Shown piece by piece: positions 22,860 to 30,810 of a stretch of DNA of 30,810 nt. How positions within the stretch are numbered: the stretch's first letter is position 1; every line of letters begins with the position of its first letter. A program made the translations under genes and the position numbers. The notes beneath the pieces are model-generated. The model was not told where the DNA came from, ran no database searches, and saw only the letters and a list, made by a program, of their open reading frames with translations. The DNA is from Oscillospiraceae bacterium. GTDB lineage: Bacteria; Bacillota_A; Clostridia; Oscillospirales; Oscillospiraceae. Where the stretch lies: NCBI GenBank assembly GCA_017470325.1, contig JAFUES010000024.1, positions 1 through 30,810 on the forward strand, written 5' to 3'.

Positions 22860-24833
22860 TTAATTGTCCGGGGAGGGCTTCAGGTATTTCCCGAACCAGT
22901 TGAAGATCTCCTCCAGCCTTCTTATTCTGTGGCGTGGCTTGCCGGAACGGGACAGGGAGTGGTTCTCCCCCTCGAACAGCACCATGCGCGCGGGCACGCC
23001 GAAGCGCTTCATGGCGGTGAACATCTCAACGCCCTGGTCCACGGTGCAGTTGTAGTCCTGAAGGGCGTGAATGAACAGTATCGGCGTCTTCGCCCGGTCC
23101 GCGTACTTCAGCGGCGACTGGTTCCACATCGCCTCATGGCTTGACCAGGGATCGCCGCCCAGCTCGTTGACGTCGAAGGTGACGCCGATCTCGCTGGAGC
23201 CGTAGTCCGACACCCAGTTTGAGATCGACCTCTGGGACGCCAGCGCCGCAAAGCGGTCGGTGTGGCCCTCGATCCAGTTGCACATGAAGCCGCCGTAGGA
23301 ACCGCCGCAGGCCGCCAGCCGCGTCGCGTCCAGCTGGGGCACGGCCGCAAGCACGTGGTCGGTGAAGGCCATCAGGTCTTTATAGTCGATATCGCCGTAT
23401 TTGCCCCGCAGGTCCGCGAAGGCCTCGCCGTAGCCCTCGCTGCCCCGGGGATTGCAGAAGAACACCACGTAGCCCGCGCCGCAAAGCGCCTGCATCTCGT
23501 GCACGAGGGGCGTGCCATAAGCGCCCCTGGGACCGCCGTGGATCTCCAGCACTCCGGGATATTTCTTTTCGGGATCGAAGTCCGTCGGCTTCAATACCCA
23601 GCCGTCGATGGAAAGGCCCTCGGCGTTGGCGAAGGGAATGTATTCGACCTGCGCCACGTCGTGGCTGTTCAGGAAGGGGTCGTTGTGCTCCGTGCGCTTT
23701 GCGATTTCGCCTTCCCTGGCGGTATACAGCTCGGTCAGCCCGTTGGGCGCGCAGGCGGTAAACAGCACGCGCTCTCCGTCCGTATCCAGCCACAGCGCGG
23801 TGCCCTCGAAGGGCGCCACCGTTTCCACGGTGTCGTCGGCATTCAGCCGGCACACCTCTGCGCGATAGCCCCACTGGGCGATGAACCAGACGCAGCCCTT
23901 TGCCGTCACGGCGGATTTCCCGCTGCCGCCCGCGATGTCCGTCACCCCGGCGCAGCCGATGCAGCGGTCCATGGCCGCCGCCATCGTGAGTTTGCCGGTG
24001 GCGGTGTCGCAGCGGTACCAGTCGTGGTTCTGGCCCCTGCCCCAGGGTTCGAGGGTGCTCATCGAAAGCACCGCCCCGCCATCGGTCAGCAGCGCTTCGC
24101 CCACGCGATACACCCCCGGCGCCACCAGTACGCAGTCCTCGCCGGTCCCCAGGTCATAGAGTCGAACCTCGCTGAAGGATGAGATCACATCCCGGTACTC
24201 GCAGCCCGCATAAAGGATCTTTCCATCCCTCACATCGAAGGTTTCGACGTTGAAGAAGTCGTTGGTCAGCTTCTTTTGCGCGCCGTCGCCGGGATCAAAA
24301 AGGAACAGCGAAGCGCGCAGCCGGGAGACAAAGCCCCTGCCATTGGCCCACAGGGGAACCTCTTCGATGACGTGGTAGTCCTCCCAGTCCTCCCGCAGGG
24401 TCCCGTCCAGGTCCTCGGGCGGCGCGTTCAGATCCACCTCGGCGAGGACGACATAGCGTCCGTCGCCCAGGGGACGCACATCGCCCACGTCCATCGACAG
24501 CTCAAAGGCGCGGCGCGCTTCGCCCCCATCCACGTCCAGTCGGTAAAATACCGTCTTCTTCCGGTGCTTCTCCGGCTTGTCGTCCGCGCCCCGCTGGGTG
24601 GAGAACAACAGGGTATGCCCGTCCTCCCATACGGGATCGGAAGCCTTGCCGTCGTATGTCAGCTGACGGGATACGCCGCTTTCGCAATCCAGCAGGTGGA
24701 TACAGGCGTCATATCGATTCTTCTTATAATCTTGCCGCTTTACCACATAGGCGGCCCTCTTGCCGTCCGGGCTCAATACAGGGCCGGATACAAAGGCGAT
24801 GTCCATCAGGTCCCGGATCGTGATCGGTTTCAT
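22860..24833 (-). CDS. S9-family serine peptidase (acylaminoacyl-peptidase type)
   Basis: A 657-residue prolyl-oligopeptidase-family enzyme. The N-terminal ~390 residues form a beta-propeller (repeats such as SPDGKRAAYV). The C-terminal alpha/beta-hydrolase domain begins near GVLEIHGGPRGAYG and has the complete triad: Ser512 in GGSYGG, Asp593 in HALQDYN and His625 in GENHSL. There is no signal peptide, so it probably trims short peptides in the cytoplasm. GGAGA precedes the ATG. Upstream on the same strand is the GGDEF gene, separated by 73 bases with a weak hairpin. Confidence 0.94.
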   Translation of the reverse strand: MKPITIRDLMDIAFVSGPVLSPDGKRAAYVVKRQDYKKNRYDACIHLLDCESGVSRQLTYDGKASDPVWEDGHTLLFSTQRGADDKPEKHRKKTVFYRLDVDGGEARRAFELSMDVGDVRPLGDGRYVVLAEVDLNAPPEDLDGTLREDWEDYHVIEEVPLWANGRGFVSRLRASLFLFDPGDGAQKKLTNDFFNVETFDVRDGKILYAGCEYRDVISSFSEVRLYDLGTGEDCVLVAPGVYRVGEALLTDGGAVLSMSTLEPWGRGQNHDWYRCDTATGKLTMAAAMDRCIGCAGVTDIAGGSGKSAVTAKGCVWFIAQWGYRAEVCRLNADDTVETVAPFEGTALWLDTDGERVLFTACAPNGLTELYTAREGEIAKRTEHNDPFLNSHDVAQVEYIPFANAEGLSIDGWVLKPTDFDPEKKYPGVLEIHGGPRGAYGTPLVHEMQALCGAGYVVFFCNPRGSEGYGEAFADLRGKYGDIDYKDLMAFTDHVLAAVPQLDATRLAACGGSYGGFMCNWIEGHTDRFAALASQRSISNWVSDYGSSEIGVTFDVNELGGDPWSSHEAMWNQSPLKYADRAKTPILFIHALQDYNCTVDQGVEMFTAMKRFGVPARMVLFEGENHSLSRSGKPRHRIRRLEEIFNWFGKYLKPSPDN

Positions 24834-24860
24834 GCGCGTCTCTCCTGAAATACCAAATCA

Positions 24861-24880
24861 GGGAGCGAAAGCCCACTCCC
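24861..24880 (-). terminator. Weak hairpin between GGDEF and S9 genes
   Basis: GGGAG (24861-24865) pairs with CTCCC (24876-24880) around a 10-base loop; on the minus strand it is followed by TGATTT. It may partly end the c-di-GMP operon. The stem is short. Confidence 0.3.
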
Positions 24881-24906
24881 CGATGGTTCTGTTTGTTATG
24901 AACAAT

Positions 24907-26319
24907 CTATCTCCGCCTGTCGATTCCAGTTCTTGCGTAGTACGCGGCCTTCGCCGCGTACATGCGCTCGTCGGAGATTCGAATGAGCTGGTCGATGTTA
25001 CCGGACGGGAACTCCCGGCTCGAGGCGCTGCCGCAGGAGATGGACAGGTGCTTGACCTGTTGGCCGCTCCAGCGCTCCGTCGTCCTGTCGAGCCGGTCCA
25101 TGGCGTCCTTCAACCCGGCATCGGACAGGCGCAGCATGGCCGCGAATTCGTCACCGCCGATGCGGTAGACGTCGCCGTATTTGCCGAAGCATTCCTTCAG
25201 GCAGTCCGCCGCGCCCTTGATCAGCTCATCCCCCGCCGTATGGCCGAGGTTGTCGTTCACCCGCTTCAGGCCGTTCAGATCTGCGGTGACGTAGACAAAA
25301 TCCTCCTTCAGCCCCGCCTGCGCCAGCTCCGCCTTCTTTTCCTCAAACGCCCTGCGGTTGAGCAGCTGTGTGGACTGGTCTATGAACGACGCGCTGGTCA
25401 GGGCCCGGGTACGCGCGAGGATGATGCGCACCGCGAGCAGCATGATCACCAGCACGATCACGCACAGCACGATGTTCAAAAGCAGTACGTTGATCAGCTC
25501 GCCGCGCTCATTGGAGCCGTCGCTCTCGATGACAAGATACCAGCCGAGCCTGTCGATGTACTTGGTCACCACGGCCCGCTCCGCGCCGATCTTCTGGTAA
25601 ACGAAATCCTTGCTGCCAATGACCTGTATGCCGGTCATATAATCGGATTCGATCCTGCTCTCGTCGGTGTCCACGTGGATCAGGCCGTCCGCGTCGATCA
25701 GGCTGATGTGGACCTTGTACTCCTTTTCCAGGGTGACGAACAGGTCCTGGCTGCCCGTCATCCGCGCGCCCACGCCGCAGACGCCCAGAAGGTTTCCGTC
25801 CGCGTCCTCGATCCGGGTATCCACGAACACCGTCCATCGATCCTGGCTCAGCTCGTCGCGGTCCACATCCAGCTCGTATTCCTTGCCGGTGGCGATAAAC
25901 TGGGTATACCACTGATCCCGGTCGTTGCGGGTCAGGTCCATCTGCTTGTTGATCCCGCCATAGGAATAGTAGCACTTCGAGGCATCAGAAACCAGAAAGG
26001 CGGCTTCATAGCCAAAGGCTTCCTTTTGGGCGCTCAGGTATCCGGCCAGCGTTTCGGCGGTCTGATCCATCCCGTTTGACGCCTCTTTATTCAGCGCATC
26101 GATCAGAAAGGTGTCTCTGGCCATGGAGCGCGATACGATGATCGGCTCTGACAGCTCGGTGCTGATGGAATCGTAGATCAGCGAAGCCAGGGATTTGCTC
26201 AGCTCCTGCATATTCCGCTTCGCCATGAGCCGAAGCGACCACAGCGATACGAAGGTTGAAAGCACGAAGCTCAGTATGACAATGGCAATCGCCAGCCACG
26301 TGATATTTTTCCTGTCCAT
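24907..26319 (-). CDS. Membrane diguanylate cyclase (GGDEF)
   Basis: A 470-residue protein. A first membrane segment (about 6-28) leads to a ~230-residue extracytoplasmic sensor of Cache type (RDTFLIDALNKEAS, then YYSYGGINKQMD, GVCGVGARMT), a second membrane segment, and a GGDEF domain with intact GGDEF at 388-392, so it should make c-di-GMP from GTP. The inhibitory I-site position reads KYGD (380-383) in place of RxxD, so product feedback is probably weak. AAAGGTG sets the ATG at 26319. It lies 66 bases downstream of the HD-GYP gene, giving a make/break pair in one operon. Confidence 0.93.
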   Translation of the reverse strand: MDRKNITWLAIAIVILSFVLSTFVSLWSLRLMAKRNMQELSKSLASLIYDSISTELSEPIIVSRSMARDTFLIDALNKEASNGMDQTAETLAGYLSAQKEAFGYEAAFLVSDASKCYYSYGGINKQMDLTRNDRDQWYTQFIATGKEYELDVDRDELSQDRWTVFVDTRIEDADGNLLGVCGVGARMTGSQDLFVTLEKEYKVHISLIDADGLIHVDTDESRIESDYMTGIQVIGSKDFVYQKIGAERAVVTKYIDRLGWYLVIESDGSNERGELINVLLLNIVLCVIVLVIMLLAVRIILARTRALTSASFIDQSTQLLNRRAFEEKKAELAQAGLKEDFVYVTADLNGLKRVNDNLGHTAGDELIKGAADCLKECFGKYGDVYRIGGDEFAAMLRLSDAGLKDAMDRLDRTTERWSGQQVKHLSISCGSASSREFPSGNIDQLIRISDERMYAAKAAYYARTGIDRRR

Positions 26320-26385
26320 TGTCTCAACACCTTTTCCGATCCGCCGGTTCCTGCCTTCGCACCTGTTCAAAAAACACGTGTGTGG

Positions 26386-28521
26386 CTATGCGCCCATGTG
26401 GCTGTTCATCACGACGCGAACCTCGTCCGAGGCATGCATGAACGCCTCCGCGATCCTGGGATCAAAGTGGCTGCCGGAGCCCTCCTGGATGATCGCCATG
26501 GCCTTTTCGAACGGGAAGCCGTCCTTGTAGCTGCGCCTGGAAACGAGGGCGTCAAAAACGTCGGCCACGGCCATGATGCGCGCGGACAGCGGAATCTCCT
26601 CTCCCTTCAGGCCGCAGGGATAGCCCGCGCCGTTCCACTTCTCGTGGTGGTAGTGGGCCAGGTTCATCGCTTCCTTCAGGTAGCCGGAATTTTCCTCGGA
26701 GACCGTGTTCATGGCGTGGGCGATCACCTCCGCGCCGGCGGTGGTATGGGTCTTCATGATTTCGAATTCCTCATCCGTCAGCTTGCCGGGCTTGTTCAGG
26801 ATCGCGTCGGAGACCTGTATCTTGCCGATATCATGCAGCGGGGCCGAGTTGACCACATCGTAGATGAATTCGTCCGTCAGCTGGTCGCTGTAGACGCCTT
26901 CCTTTCTCAGTTGGCGCATGATGATGTCCGTATAGGCGGCGGTCTTGCGCACATGATCGCCGGTGCACTTGTCGCGGCTTTCCACCATGTCCGCCAGCAC
27001 CATGATCAGGCCGTTTTGCAGCCTTGTGATGACCTCGCTCTGGTGCTCCAGGCTCTCGATGGTGATCACCATGTCCTCTGTGGTCCGGGTCACAGAGTGA
27101 TACAGGTTTTCGATCTCATCTCCGGTGCGTATATCCAGCTCACGTATGCACTGCAGGGTATCCGCCCGGGATTCCTCTGTGGCATAGGAGGAATTGCCCG
27201 TGGCGATATCCAGGGCATTGATGGGCAATATGATATTGTACTCCGCGAACCAGATGGCGACGGTCAGCAGCAGCAGGAAGAAGCCTAAGAACAGCGACAC
27301 CACGCGGGCGAGGAATTCGTAGCCGTTCCGGATGATATGGGTCATGCTGACATCCACGCCCACATAGCACTGGCAGGCGCCCTGGCTGTCGTATACCGGC
27401 TTGTAGACCGTCAGCAGCCAGCCGAACTGACCGTTTGCGATGATGGGTTCGATCTCCTTTCCGGCCAGCAGGTCGGGAAGCTGCTGTTTGAAATCCTCGT
27501 CGAATTCAACGACATCTCCCGCCTCCCCGCCGGGTGTATCGGGTGTGTCGGCGTCGAAGACCACGTGGCAGCCGTCCTCGCGGATCTGATAGGCGTAGAC
27601 ATACTGTATGCTCTCGGTGCTTCTGGCCAGGTCGTTGAAGCGCTTGTCGACGCGGACATAGCCGTCGGCCGCTTCGCCCCGGGCCAGGAAATCAGGCACA
27701 CGATCCCCGTCGATGGCGTCAGACGCCACGTTGGCCACGCCCCAGGCCAGCGCCTTCTGGTCTTCGATGGCCGCCGTGCGGAAATGAACAAAGCTGATGG
27801 CCGTGACGATGGCGGCAATGACCAGCATGGCCGACGTCACCAGCATGACGATCTTGGAGCGCAGGGACAGAAAGCGCGATCGCTTCTCCCCGGCGACCCT
27901 GGAAAGAGGGGTCTGCTGCCAGCCCGTGAAATAGAATCGGTCCTTCAGGGTCTCCGGTATCGCGTTTACGATGATGGCGACGACCAGCACCGTGATGGCC
28001 TTGTCAACCAGATCGATCAGCATATCCGCGGAGAACTGGGACCAGAACTCGCTCAAACCGGTACTGGCATGGATGCGCAGCGCCAGCGGCGCGGAAATGC
28101 CGGAGCCGAACTGAAAGCCGTACAGTATCCAGGTGAGCACCGACCCGAGCCCGCCCCCGATCAGCGCGAAGGTGCCGATGATGGCCAGCAGCCGCCACGG
28201 CTTTTTGAAGCTGTAGTAATCCTTGCTGGAATACCACGCGGAAACAATGGCGATCAGGACCGTCAGCGACCCATAGTAGGTGGTGGTGTAATCCCCGATG
28301 CCGTTGATCAAATTGGTGAAAAAGCCGACGATGATGCCGGGTATATATCCGCCCAGGGCCGCCGCCATGGCGCTGCCGATGTTGTCGAGGTAGAGCGGCA
28401 GCTTCAGGCTCGTCGCCAAATGCGCGAGAAGGTAATTGATGGCCAGGCCGATCAGGCTCAGTATGAGCGTGTACTTTCGGCGCGCCCGGTTTTGTTGGTG
28501 CATGCTGTTTTGATCCTGCAT
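26386..28521 (-). CDS. HD-GYP phosphodiesterase with transporter-like membrane domain
   Basis: A 711-residue protein. Residues ~15-200 are a five- or six-helix membrane domain resembling ECF transporter S components (LPLYLDNIGSAMAAALGGY, GIIVGFFTNLING). Next come another membrane segment, a ~180-residue extracytoplasmic Cache-like sensor, a membrane segment, a HAMP-like linker and the HD-GYP domain: His563-Asp564 in LHDIGKI, HYHHEKWNGAGYP with GYP at 633-635, and ARIMAVADVFDAL. It should hydrolyse c-di-GMP. GGAGG 9 bases upstream sets the ATG at 28521; longer frames begin upstream of the predicted transcript start. Confidence 0.92.
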   Translation of the reverse strand: MQDQNSMHQQNRARRKYTLILSLIGLAINYLLAHLATSLKLPLYLDNIGSAMAAALGGYIPGIIVGFFTNLINGIGDYTTTYYGSLTVLIAIVSAWYSSKDYYSFKKPWRLLAIIGTFALIGGGLGSVLTWILYGFQFGSGISAPLALRIHASTGLSEFWSQFSADMLIDLVDKAITVLVVAIIVNAIPETLKDRFYFTGWQQTPLSRVAGEKRSRFLSLRSKIVMLVTSAMLVIAAIVTAISFVHFRTAAIEDQKALAWGVANVASDAIDGDRVPDFLARGEAADGYVRVDKRFNDLARSTESIQYVYAYQIREDGCHVVFDADTPDTPGGEAGDVVEFDEDFKQQLPDLLAGKEIEPIIANGQFGWLLTVYKPVYDSQGACQCYVGVDVSMTHIIRNGYEFLARVVSLFLGFFLLLLTVAIWFAEYNIILPINALDIATGNSSYATEESRADTLQCIRELDIRTGDEIENLYHSVTRTTEDMVITIESLEHQSEVITRLQNGLIMVLADMVESRDKCTGDHVRKTAAYTDIIMRQLRKEGVYSDQLTDEFIYDVVNSAPLHDIGKIQVSDAILNKPGKLTDEEFEIMKTHTTAGAEVIAHAMNTVSEENSGYLKEAMNLAHYHHEKWNGAGYPCGLKGEEIPLSARIMAVADVFDALVSRRSYKDGFPFEKAMAIIQEGSGSHFDPRIAEAFMHASDEVRVVMNSHMGA

Positions 28522-28611
28522 GTTTGGAAGCCTCCAAGCATATCCGCCGATCGAAAGGACGCGTTCTTCGCATCGTCCATCCGGGCTGGCAGTCAATCTT
28601 CGTACCTCTAC

Positions 28612-28640
28612 ATTATACTCCATCGCCGTTTAGTTGTCTA
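28612..28640 (-). promoter_or_regulatory. Promoter of the HD-GYP/GGDEF operon
   Basis: On the minus strand TAGACA (28635-28640), 17 bp, TATAAT (28612-28617). Transcription would start near 28605, giving a leader of about 84 bases before the ATG at 28521. I saw no c-di-GMP riboswitch signature in that leader. Confidence 0.8.
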
Positions 28641-28669
28641 CAAAAAAAGCCCGGACATTGAAAAAACGG

Positions 28670-28698
28670 TTGAATTAACGTTATTTCTTTGGTATAAT
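28670..28698 (+). promoter_or_regulatory. Promoter of the sugar isomerase gene
   Basis: TTGAAT (28670-28675), 17 bp, TATAAT (28693-28698) with a TGG extension. It is divergent from the HD-GYP promoter, with only 29 bases between the two -35 boxes. Confidence 0.8.
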
Positions 28699-28730
28699 GA
28701 ATGGGTACATCAATGTCGCGAGGTGGAAAA

Positions 28731-29939
28731 ATGACTGGATTTACGGATCCCAGGCTCTATCTGTGTATCGATAACTGCTTTGCCTACAAGCGGTGGGTCA
28801 AGCCCCTGGACTGGATGCTTCTGATTCGGGACATGGGCCTGAACCGGGTCGAACAGAGCGCCGACACGGAATGCGACCCCCTGTACATGGGCGAGGCCTA
28901 CATGAAGGATTGGATCCAATGGGTGCGGCGGGACAGCGAAAAAACCGGCGTCAGGGTCGTGAACGTGTATTCCGGGCATGGCACCTATACCACCTGCGGC
29001 ATGACCCACTGGCACGAAGGGGTGCGCCGCCGCTTCCTGGATGGCTGGATGAAGGCGCAGGTCGACACCGCGGCCGGGCTCGGCGCGGGCTTCGGCTTCT
29101 TTGCCCACGGCATCGAGCACAGCGCGCTGCAAAGCCCCTCTGCATACCGCGCACGCCTCGGGATGCTCTATGACGACCTGGCGGAGCTGGCGGCCTACGC
29201 CGATGCGCAAAAGCTGCCCGGCATATGCATCGAGCAGATGTATACGCCACACATGCCCCCGTGGACCATAGACGGCGCCGAAACGCTGATGCGGGAGGTG
29301 TTCGCACGGGGTGGCGCGCCCATGTACATCACCATCGACCTGGGCCACATGAACGGCCAGCAGTTTTTCCTGCGGCCTGAGCGTGCCGCCATCCTCGAAA
29401 GCATCCGCGCTCGACGGGCGCAGCCCGATGCCTTCAGGCCGTGGCTGGGCTCTGAACGCGCCCATGACCTGCACCGCAGGGCGGTACAGGGCGAAACGGA
29501 TCCGGATGAGGCGACCGACGCCATCCTCGAGGACATCGAGGGCAATCCCCACCTGTTTGCCCGACCGGATGACGGCAGCATCTGGCGTTGGGTGGAGGCG
29601 CTTGGGCAGTACGGCAACATCATCCATCTCCAGCAGACCGACGGAAGGTCCTCGCCCCACTGGCCCTTTATCGATAAATACAACCGCATGGGCATCGCCG
29701 ACGGCGAGCATCTGATCAAAAGTCTGGCAAAGGCCTTCGCAGCGCCGCCCGTTCCCGGTCTGCCCGCACCGACGCAGGCTATCTCCCTGACGCTGGAGCC
29801 CTTTATGGGAACCATGGCAAACCCGTACACCGCCGTGGAGGAGATCGCCGCCTCCGTGGAATACTGGCGGCGCTTCATCCCCAGGGACGGCATGCTTCTC
29901 AGCGAAGCCCTCGCGCTGCTGGAGGCAGATTGCCGGTAA
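28731..29939 (+). CDS. TIM-barrel sugar isomerase/epimerase-like protein
   Basis: A 402-residue protein of the xylose isomerase-like TIM-barrel superfamily. Successive barrel strands can be followed: GLNRVEQSAD, VRVVNVYSGHGTYT, GFGFFAHGIEH, GICIEQMYTP, YITIDLGHMNGQQ and IIHLQQTDG, ending in SLTLEPFMGT. The Glu, Asp, His and Glu at strand ends fit a divalent metal site. It is longer than usual sugar-phosphate isomerases (about 280-330), with an inserted segment near 240-275. The substrate is unknown. CGAGGTGG sets the ATG at 28731. It stands alone on the plus strand. Confidence 0.8.
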   Translation: MTGFTDPRLYLCIDNCFAYKRWVKPLDWMLLIRDMGLNRVEQSADTECDPLYMGEAYMKDWIQWVRRDSEKTGVRVVNVYSGHGTYTTCGMTHWHEGVRRRFLDGWMKAQVDTAAGLGAGFGFFAHGIEHSALQSPSAYRARLGMLYDDLAELAAYADAQKLPGICIEQMYTPHMPPWTIDGAETLMREVFARGGAPMYITIDLGHMNGQQFFLRPERAAILESIRARRAQPDAFRPWLGSERAHDLHRRAVQGETDPDEATDAILEDIEGNPHLFARPDDGSIWRWVEALGQYGNIIHLQQTDGRSSPHWPFIDKYNRMGIADGEHLIKSLAKAFAAPPVPGLPAPTQAISLTLEPFMGTMANPYTAVEEIAASVEYWRRFIPRDGMLLSEALALLEADCR

Positions 29940-30024
29940 ACGGCGATATCGGCAAAGTAATCCGCTTCAGCCTATAAAGTACAAACGGATATTATCCAAT
30001 CTCGACGCAAAGGAAGTAACCAGA

Positions 30025-30665
30025 ATGGCGGGCACGATTGCGCGATTCTCAAAGAAATACCCGGAATTCCCCATTGTGAAATTCCTCGACCATTCCGCGT
30101 TTGACGAGCTCATATCAATTGATCTCGAACAGGATACCTACCGGTTCATATTCAACGTGGAGCATAAATACTGGTCTCCTTCCATGGAAGGCGCGTACGG
30201 CGCCTTTATCGATTACGTGGGCACCCGCATGGTGCACCCCGATGACCAGCCGCTCTACCTGGACATGATGAATCCCGAGCGGCTGCCGATCCATCTGGAG
30301 GCGGCGGACGGCTGCTTTCCCGATTCGTATCGCGCACGGTGCTTTTCCTCATCGCCCGTGAGGACAAATACATGTTCGAGGTGGTCGCCCACGGCCTTGA
30401 GAAGGTCATGGGACTGAACCGCAAAGACATGGAGGACGAACTGAATTCAGGGCGCTTCTACAAGCGCCTGATCCCGAAGAACGAGAGCGTGCTGTGGAAG
30501 ATCGCCCTGAAGTGTGTCGACAGCCGGCAGAACGCCAGCAGGGAATTCAGAATGGTCGGGGCCGGCGGAGAAGCGCTCCACCTTGTCGTTGACGCCGATT
30601 ACGTGGACGATCCCATGAGCGACGTCAAGTGCATCCTTTCGATGCGCAGGGAAAACGGCAATTGA
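30025..30665 (+). pseudogene. Frameshifted PAS-domain gene
   Basis: AAAGGAAG and ATG at 30025 begin a frame whose first ~95 residues look like a PAS-type sensor (DTYRFIFNVEHKYW, then FIDYVGTRMVHPDDQPLY). Near 30305-30340 the sense shifts to another frame: the first continues as an unlikely Cys/Ser-rich tail to 30417, while the second reads VLFLIAREDKYMFEVVAHGLEKVMG and a second PAS domain to 30665. A single indel would join them. No GGDEF, kinase or other output domain follows, so the gene is probably also truncated. A sequencing error is possible. Confidence 0.65.
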
Positions 30666-30692
30666 TCCATAGGAAATACCGCACAATACGGC

Positions 30693-30714
30693 GGCACATC
30701 TGGCGGTGCCTTTT
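30693..30714 (+). terminator. Possible terminator after the PAS gene
   Basis: GGCAC (30693-30697) pairs with GTGCC (30706-30710) around an 8-base loop and is followed by TTTT. The stem is short, so support is moderate. Confidence 0.35.
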
Positions 30715-30719
30715 CCGAC

Positions 30720-30772
30720 ATCTGCTGCTTGCAGATTTCTCGATTTACCGCCAGTAAACCTTCGAAATCTGC
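30720..30772. repeat. Structured segment with alternative hairpins
   Basis: GCAGATTTC (30731-30739) pairs with GAAATCTGC (30764-30772), enclosing TTTAC/GTAAA (30744-30758). ATCTGC at 30720-30725 can instead pair with GCAGAT at 30731-30736, so the two folds exclude each other. No plus-strand gene covers it. The minus frame is open but has no visible start site or domain. It may be part of a dispersed element running off the window. Confidence 0.5.
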
Positions 30773-30810
30773 AATTGCATCTGTCGAAAAATTCACTCGC
30801 CAGCTGACCA

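Noticed and set aside
28521..28605. c-di-GMP riboswitch in the HD-GYP leader
   Set aside because: The leader is about 84 bases and lacks the conserved GEMM core and tetraloop receptor segments.
28522..28623. Longer N-terminus for the HD-GYP protein
   Set aside because: The upstream ATG at 28623 lies before the predicted transcript start and lacks a ribosome site, while 28521 has a good GGAGG.
1..30810. Alternative genetic code with UGA as Trp
   Set aside because: Several intact genes in the window end with TGA at family-typical lengths, for example the sirtuin and the zinc-ribbon gene.
1..30810. CRISPR arrays
   Set aside because: No regularly spaced repeats with unique spacers were found; the 9-bp GTGTA units are contiguous.

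Overview
The window reads as a Clostridia-type (Bacillota) chromosome segment. Genes are dense and carry strong GGAGG ribosome-binding sites, several promoters match the sigma-A consensus, and rplM-rpsI, polA-coaE and S9-peptidase genes look low-GC-Gram-positive in kind although the core half is visibly G+C rich. No intact tRNA, rRNA, insertion sequence or CRISPR array was seen. The species cannot be named from sequence alone.

Bases 1-11,650 are accessory in character. (i) 1-2,935 looks like the right end of an integrated element. A five-gene, translationally coupled operon (HNH nuclease, zinc-ribbon protein, Sir2 deacylase, SEC-C protein, 81-residue protein) is followed by paired 10-bp direct repeats, a 25-bp tRNA-3'-end-like sequence and a strong terminator, the layout expected of attR. 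(ii) 3,002-5,293 is a metalloid or thiol-reactive stress cassette: arsR, a 25-codon leader ORF, an ArsP-type permease and a Cys-rich thioredoxin-fold protein. It is bracketed by two copies of a structured ~165-183 bp repeat that differ mainly by two 9-bp units. (iii) 5,305-10,994 holds a Crp/Fnr regulator with a TIGR04076 gene on the minus strand, and divergently a five-gene redox operon: Fe-S protein, DUF2249 protein, double cupin, D-lactate dehydrogenase-like enzyme and flavodiiron protein. A 16-bp palindrome is centred exactly at -41.5 from the predicted start of this operon, the class II activator position. The flavodiiron gene carries an in-frame TGA where the family has Trp. (iv) A small XRE regulator and a tract of nested inverted repeats end the region.

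Bases 11,690-30,810 are mostly housekeeping. rplM-rpsI lie on the minus strand with a long leader. On the plus strand are an alpha/beta hydrolase, a SpoU-type RNA methyltransferase and a divergent heparinase II/III-like protein. These converge, 5 bp apart, on a minus-strand run polA-coaE-lytic transglycosylase-solute-binding protein; the polA transcript is predicted to begin in a 104-nt palindrome. Further right are an MBL hydrolase and S9 peptidase pair, and a c-di-GMP pair in which an HD-GYP protein with a transporter-like membrane domain precedes a GGDEF cyclase. Divergent to these is a TIM-barrel sugar isomerase. The window ends with a frameshifted PAS gene and a structured, repeat-like segment.

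The most promising candidates for undescribed biology are the Crp/Fnr redox regulon with its -41.5 site and nonsense codon, the repeat-bracketed arsR/ArsP cassette with its hairpin-embedded leader ORF, and the HNH-sirtuin-SEC-C operon at a probable tRNA attachment site.
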